From the NCBI RefSeq assembly GCF_013344475.1, contig NZ_JABUOU010000004.1, forward strand, positions 395,286 to 459,285: a stretch of DNA of 64,000 nt, given 5' to 3'. This DNA is from Martelella limonii. GTDB lineage: Bacteria > Pseudomonadota > Alphaproteobacteria > Rhizobiales > Rhizobiaceae. A model generated the notes under the pieces. That model saw nothing but the letters and a program-made list of their open reading frames with translations. It was not told the DNA's origin and did no database searches. This document shows positions 62,423 to 64,000 of the stretch, piece by piece; position 1 is the first letter of the stretch; every line of letters starts with the position of its first letter. A program made the translations under genes and the position numbers.

Positions 62423-63066
62423 TCGGTGCATGTGAGGTCCAGGCGGGTTGCAAAAAGCTTGCTCATATCGGTCGGATCATTGAAGAAGGCAGCCGTCAGA
62501 GCGTCGTTGTTCTCGGAGATGATCTGGTCCGGATCAGGACGGACGACCGTATGCTTGCAACGATCGAAGGCGGAGCCGATCATCACCAGATCCTCGTCGC
62601 GCTGAAAGTCGATCGCGGTGTACATGCTGGCGTCGTAGATGCCGAAGGTCAGATGCCCGTCGAGCTTGACGGGCTTTGAGGGCTTTGCCGAGAAAATCAG
62701 CAGCAGCTGGCCATCCACCATATCGGCATGAATGACATCGGGCTCGGCCAGCGGCACGTCTTCGCCATTGTCGGTGATCTGGGTATAATAGCCATATTCG
62801 GCAAGCGACTGGCGCACGGTCTCGCCGATTTCCGTCAGTTCGTCACCGGCAAGCTGGTTGTCCATGTTGGTGTCGTAATCCATGATCACCGAGGACGAGA
62901 AGAACTCGTCGAAGCGCCAGACATTCTGCAGCGCGGTGACATTGCCGTCATCATCCGCGACCACTTCCAGGCGGGCATCGACGAAGACATGCGGATGGGC
63001 CGCAGCCCCTGTGGCCGCGCCCATGCCGATAAGGGCTGATGCGCTGATGGTTCTGATCAGTTTCAT
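62419..63066 (-). CDS. DUF1007 family secreted protein next to the nickel/cobalt exporter
   Basis: A 215-residue protein with a signal peptide (MKLIRTISASALIGMGAATG, cleavage after AAA). The mature start AHPHVFVDARLEVVADDDG is the DUF1007 signature. Acidic stretches (DYDTNMDNQLAGDEL, EF-hand-like in look) may bind cations, and a C-terminal Cys pair (FDRCKH, LTCTE) may form a disulfide. DUF1007 proteins almost always accompany RcnA-type exporters and may deliver or sense metal in the periplasm; no biochemical role is proved. It overlaps the exporter gene by 4 bases. A bidirectional hairpin lies just upstream. Confidence 0.87.
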   Translation of the reverse strand: MKLIRTISASALIGMGAATGAAAHPHVFVDARLEVVADDDGNVTALQNVWRFDEFFSSSVIMDYDTNMDNQLAGDELTEIGETVRQSLAEYGYYTQITDNGEDVPLAEPDVIHADMVDGQLLLIFSAKPSKPVKLDGHLTFGIYDASMYTAIDFQRDEDLVMIGSAFDRCKHTVVRPDPDQIISENNDALTAAFFNDPTDMSKLFATRLDLTCTE

Positions 63067-63098
63067 AAGGCTTCCTTGGCGCAGAACTGAGTCAGAAA

Positions 63099-63134
63099 AA
63101 AGCCCGCACGCGCGAAATAAGGCGGGCGGGCTTT
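63099..63134. terminator. Bidirectional terminator after the aceA transcription unit
   Basis: AAAGCCCGC (63099-63107) pairs with GCGGGCTTT (63126-63134), an exact 9-bp stem with an 18-base loop. A- and T-runs flank both sides, so on the minus strand TTTTTTC follows. It ends the aceA unit 40 bases after the 87-residue gene and lies about 35 bases before the DUF1007 start. Confidence 0.75.
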
Positions 63135-63175
63135 AAAAAAAATGTGAGCGGTTCCGGCAATGCCGGGCGCGCTGG

Positions 63176-63439
63176 TCAGAGCGCGCGTTCGCCGGCCTCC
63201 GCCATTGCCGGCGCGCCGGCGATGATGATCGGGACCAGAAGATCGCCCCAGCGGCCGCCGCCATGATGGCGGGCGGAGCGGATGATCTCGACCGAGACGC
63301 CGGCATCGACCGCCCGCATCACGGCCTGGTTCAGCCGGTGAAGATCATTGGCGACCATGCGGATCGCCGCCTGCTGATCGGCCGTCATTTCGCCGGTCTG
63401 CGCTTCTGCGCGTTCCTTGACATTGAGCTTCGGTGTCAT
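63176..63439 (-). CDS. Uncharacterised 87-residue protein downstream of aceA
   Basis: I do not recognise this small protein. It starts MTPKLNVKERAEAQTGEMTA and then DQQAAIRMVANDLHRLNQAV, probably two helices, followed by DAGVSVEIIRSARHHGGGRWGDLLVPII and an Ala-rich end. No signal peptide or strong membrane helix is evident, although PIIIAGAPAMAEA is hydrophobic. GGGAGGAAA precedes the ATG at 63437-63439. It lies 16 bases after aceA and before a shared terminator, so it is co-transcribed with isocitrate lyase. Genes of this kind follow aceA in other rhizobia to my recollection, but I cannot name the family. Confidence 0.7.
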   Translation of the reverse strand: MTPKLNVKERAEAQTGEMTADQQAAIRMVANDLHRLNQAVMRAVDAGVSVEIIRSARHHGGGRWGDLLVPIIIAGAPAMAEAGERAL

Positions 63440-63455
63440 CGCATTTCCTCCCTTT

Positions 63456-64000
63456 CTATTCGGCTGCTTCAAATTGCGCGGTTTCGGTCGAGCCGCCCAT
63501 CGCGGTCGTCGAGCCGGTTCCGCCGGTGATCGCCATCGACACGGCATCGAAATAGCCGGTGCCCACTTCGCGCTGGTGGCGGGTCGCCGTGTAGCCATTG
63601 CGCTCGGCTGCAAATTCGGCCTGCTGCAATTCGCTATAGGCCGCCATCTGGCGCTCCTTGTAGCCGCGGGCGAGTTCGAACATGCCGTAATTGAGCTGAT
63701 GGAAGCCCGCGAGCGTGATGAACTGGAACTTGTAGCCCATGGCCCCGAGTTCGCGCTGGAAGCGGGCGATATCGGCATCGTCCAGGTTTTTCTTCCAGTT
63801 GAAGGACGGCGAGCAGTTATAGGCCAGCAGCTTGCCGGGGTGCTCCTTGTGCACGCCTTCCGCAAACCGGCGCGCCTGTTCCAGATCCGGCTTGGACGTC
63901 TCGCACCAGATAAGATCGCAATAGGGCGCATAGGCGACCGCGCGGGCAATGCAGGCCTCCAGCCCGTTGCGGACATGATAAAAACCCTCCGGCGTACGCC
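63456..64000 (-). CDS. aceA: Isocitrate lyase, C-terminal part, cut by window edge
   Basis: About 181 C-terminal residues of the glyoxylate-shunt enzyme that splits isocitrate into succinate and glyoxylate. Visible are [37 protein letters not shown] (substrate loop, Ser-Pro-Ser), [20 protein letters not shown], and the C-terminal [28 protein letters not shown]. The catalytic KKCGH loop lies outside the window. It allows growth on acetate and fatty acids, and fits with the CrbS/CrbR-like signalling pair and the propionate operon in the same region. The small gene at 63176 follows it. Confidence 0.95.
   Translation of the reverse strand, partial: RTPEGFYHVRNGLEACIARAVAYAPYCDLIWCETSKPDLEQARRFAEGVHKEHPGKLLAYNCSPSFNWKKNLDDADIARFQRELGAMGYKFQFITLAGFHQLNYGMFELARGYKERQMAAYSELQQAEFAAERNGYTATRHQREVGTGYFDAVSMAITGGTGSTTAMGGSTETAQFEAAE

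Noticed and set aside
1-64000. CRISPR arrays, insertion sequences or toxin-antitoxin modules
   Set aside because: No regularly spaced direct repeats, transposase or recognisable toxin-antitoxin pair was seen on either strand.

Overview
The window reads as ordinary chromosome of an alphaproteobacterium of the order Hyphomicrobiales (Rhizobiales), probably a free-living or marine relative of Rhizobium/Hoeflea/Martelella. The support is a GcrA cell-cycle regulator with clustered GANTC (CcrM) sites, a sitABCD operon behind a Mur-type box, an ornithine decarboxylase with a long structured leader of the alphaproteobacterial speF type, a pccB/pccA/mcm/mce propionate operon, and intergenic palindromes typical of rhizobial genomes. 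The DNA is GC-rich and densely coded. I see no prophage, insertion sequence, CRISPR array or genomic island. The genus is an inference.

Layout. 1-6.7 kb: pyrD (cut by the window edge) with a DUF952 gene, a NarL-type response regulator, a LexA/CI-like S24 repressor, a TerB-like gene, a membrane glycosyltransferase with a MshEN-like N-terminus, tRNA-Gly(CCC), and a TerC/DUF475 gene behind a probable yybP-ykoY manganese riboswitch. 6.7-22 kb: a CrbS-like transporter/hybrid kinase, an aminotransferase, galK-galT-galE, sitABCD, pyrC, pxpA and an MFS gene. 22-34 kb: gltX-lysS, a second TerC gene, emrAB, a sensor kinase/EAL response regulator pair and a TetR gene. 34-42 kb: argD-argF-hslO, gcrA, mocR-fdhD-nucleotidyltransferase and a KamA/EpmB-like radical SAM gene. 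42-48 kb: a sugar porter, an unknown secreted protein, a GNAT, ornithine decarboxylase with its leader, and a LysR gene. 48-56 kb: the propionyl-CoA to succinyl-CoA operon, which also carries a YghU-type glutathione transferase and an unknown 125-residue protein. 56-64 kb: a GarR/MmsB-type dehydrogenase, a sulfate ABC transporter, an RcnA-like Ni/Co exporter with DUF1007, an unknown 87-residue gene, and the 3' part of aceA.

Two themes run through it. The first is metal homeostasis: Mn/Fe import (sitABCD under a Mur-like box), candidate Mn export (DUF475/TerC under a candidate Mn riboswitch), a second TerC, and Ni/Co export. The second is carboxylate and C2/C3 use: CrbS/CrbR-like signalling, which controls acetate use in other proteobacteria, the propionate/methylmalonyl pathway, and isocitrate lyase.

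Much of the unexplained signal lies between genes: a three-copy paired-palindrome repeat, a 152-bp element with terminal inverted repeats, several exact inverted repeats at promoters, a terminator-like hairpin just after the argD start site, four GANTC sites ahead of gcrA, and a terminator plus repeat inside the sulfate transporter cluster. No clearly new multi-gene system was found. The best leads are these regulatory elements, the extra genes of the propionate operon, and the MshEN-glycosyltransferase fusion.
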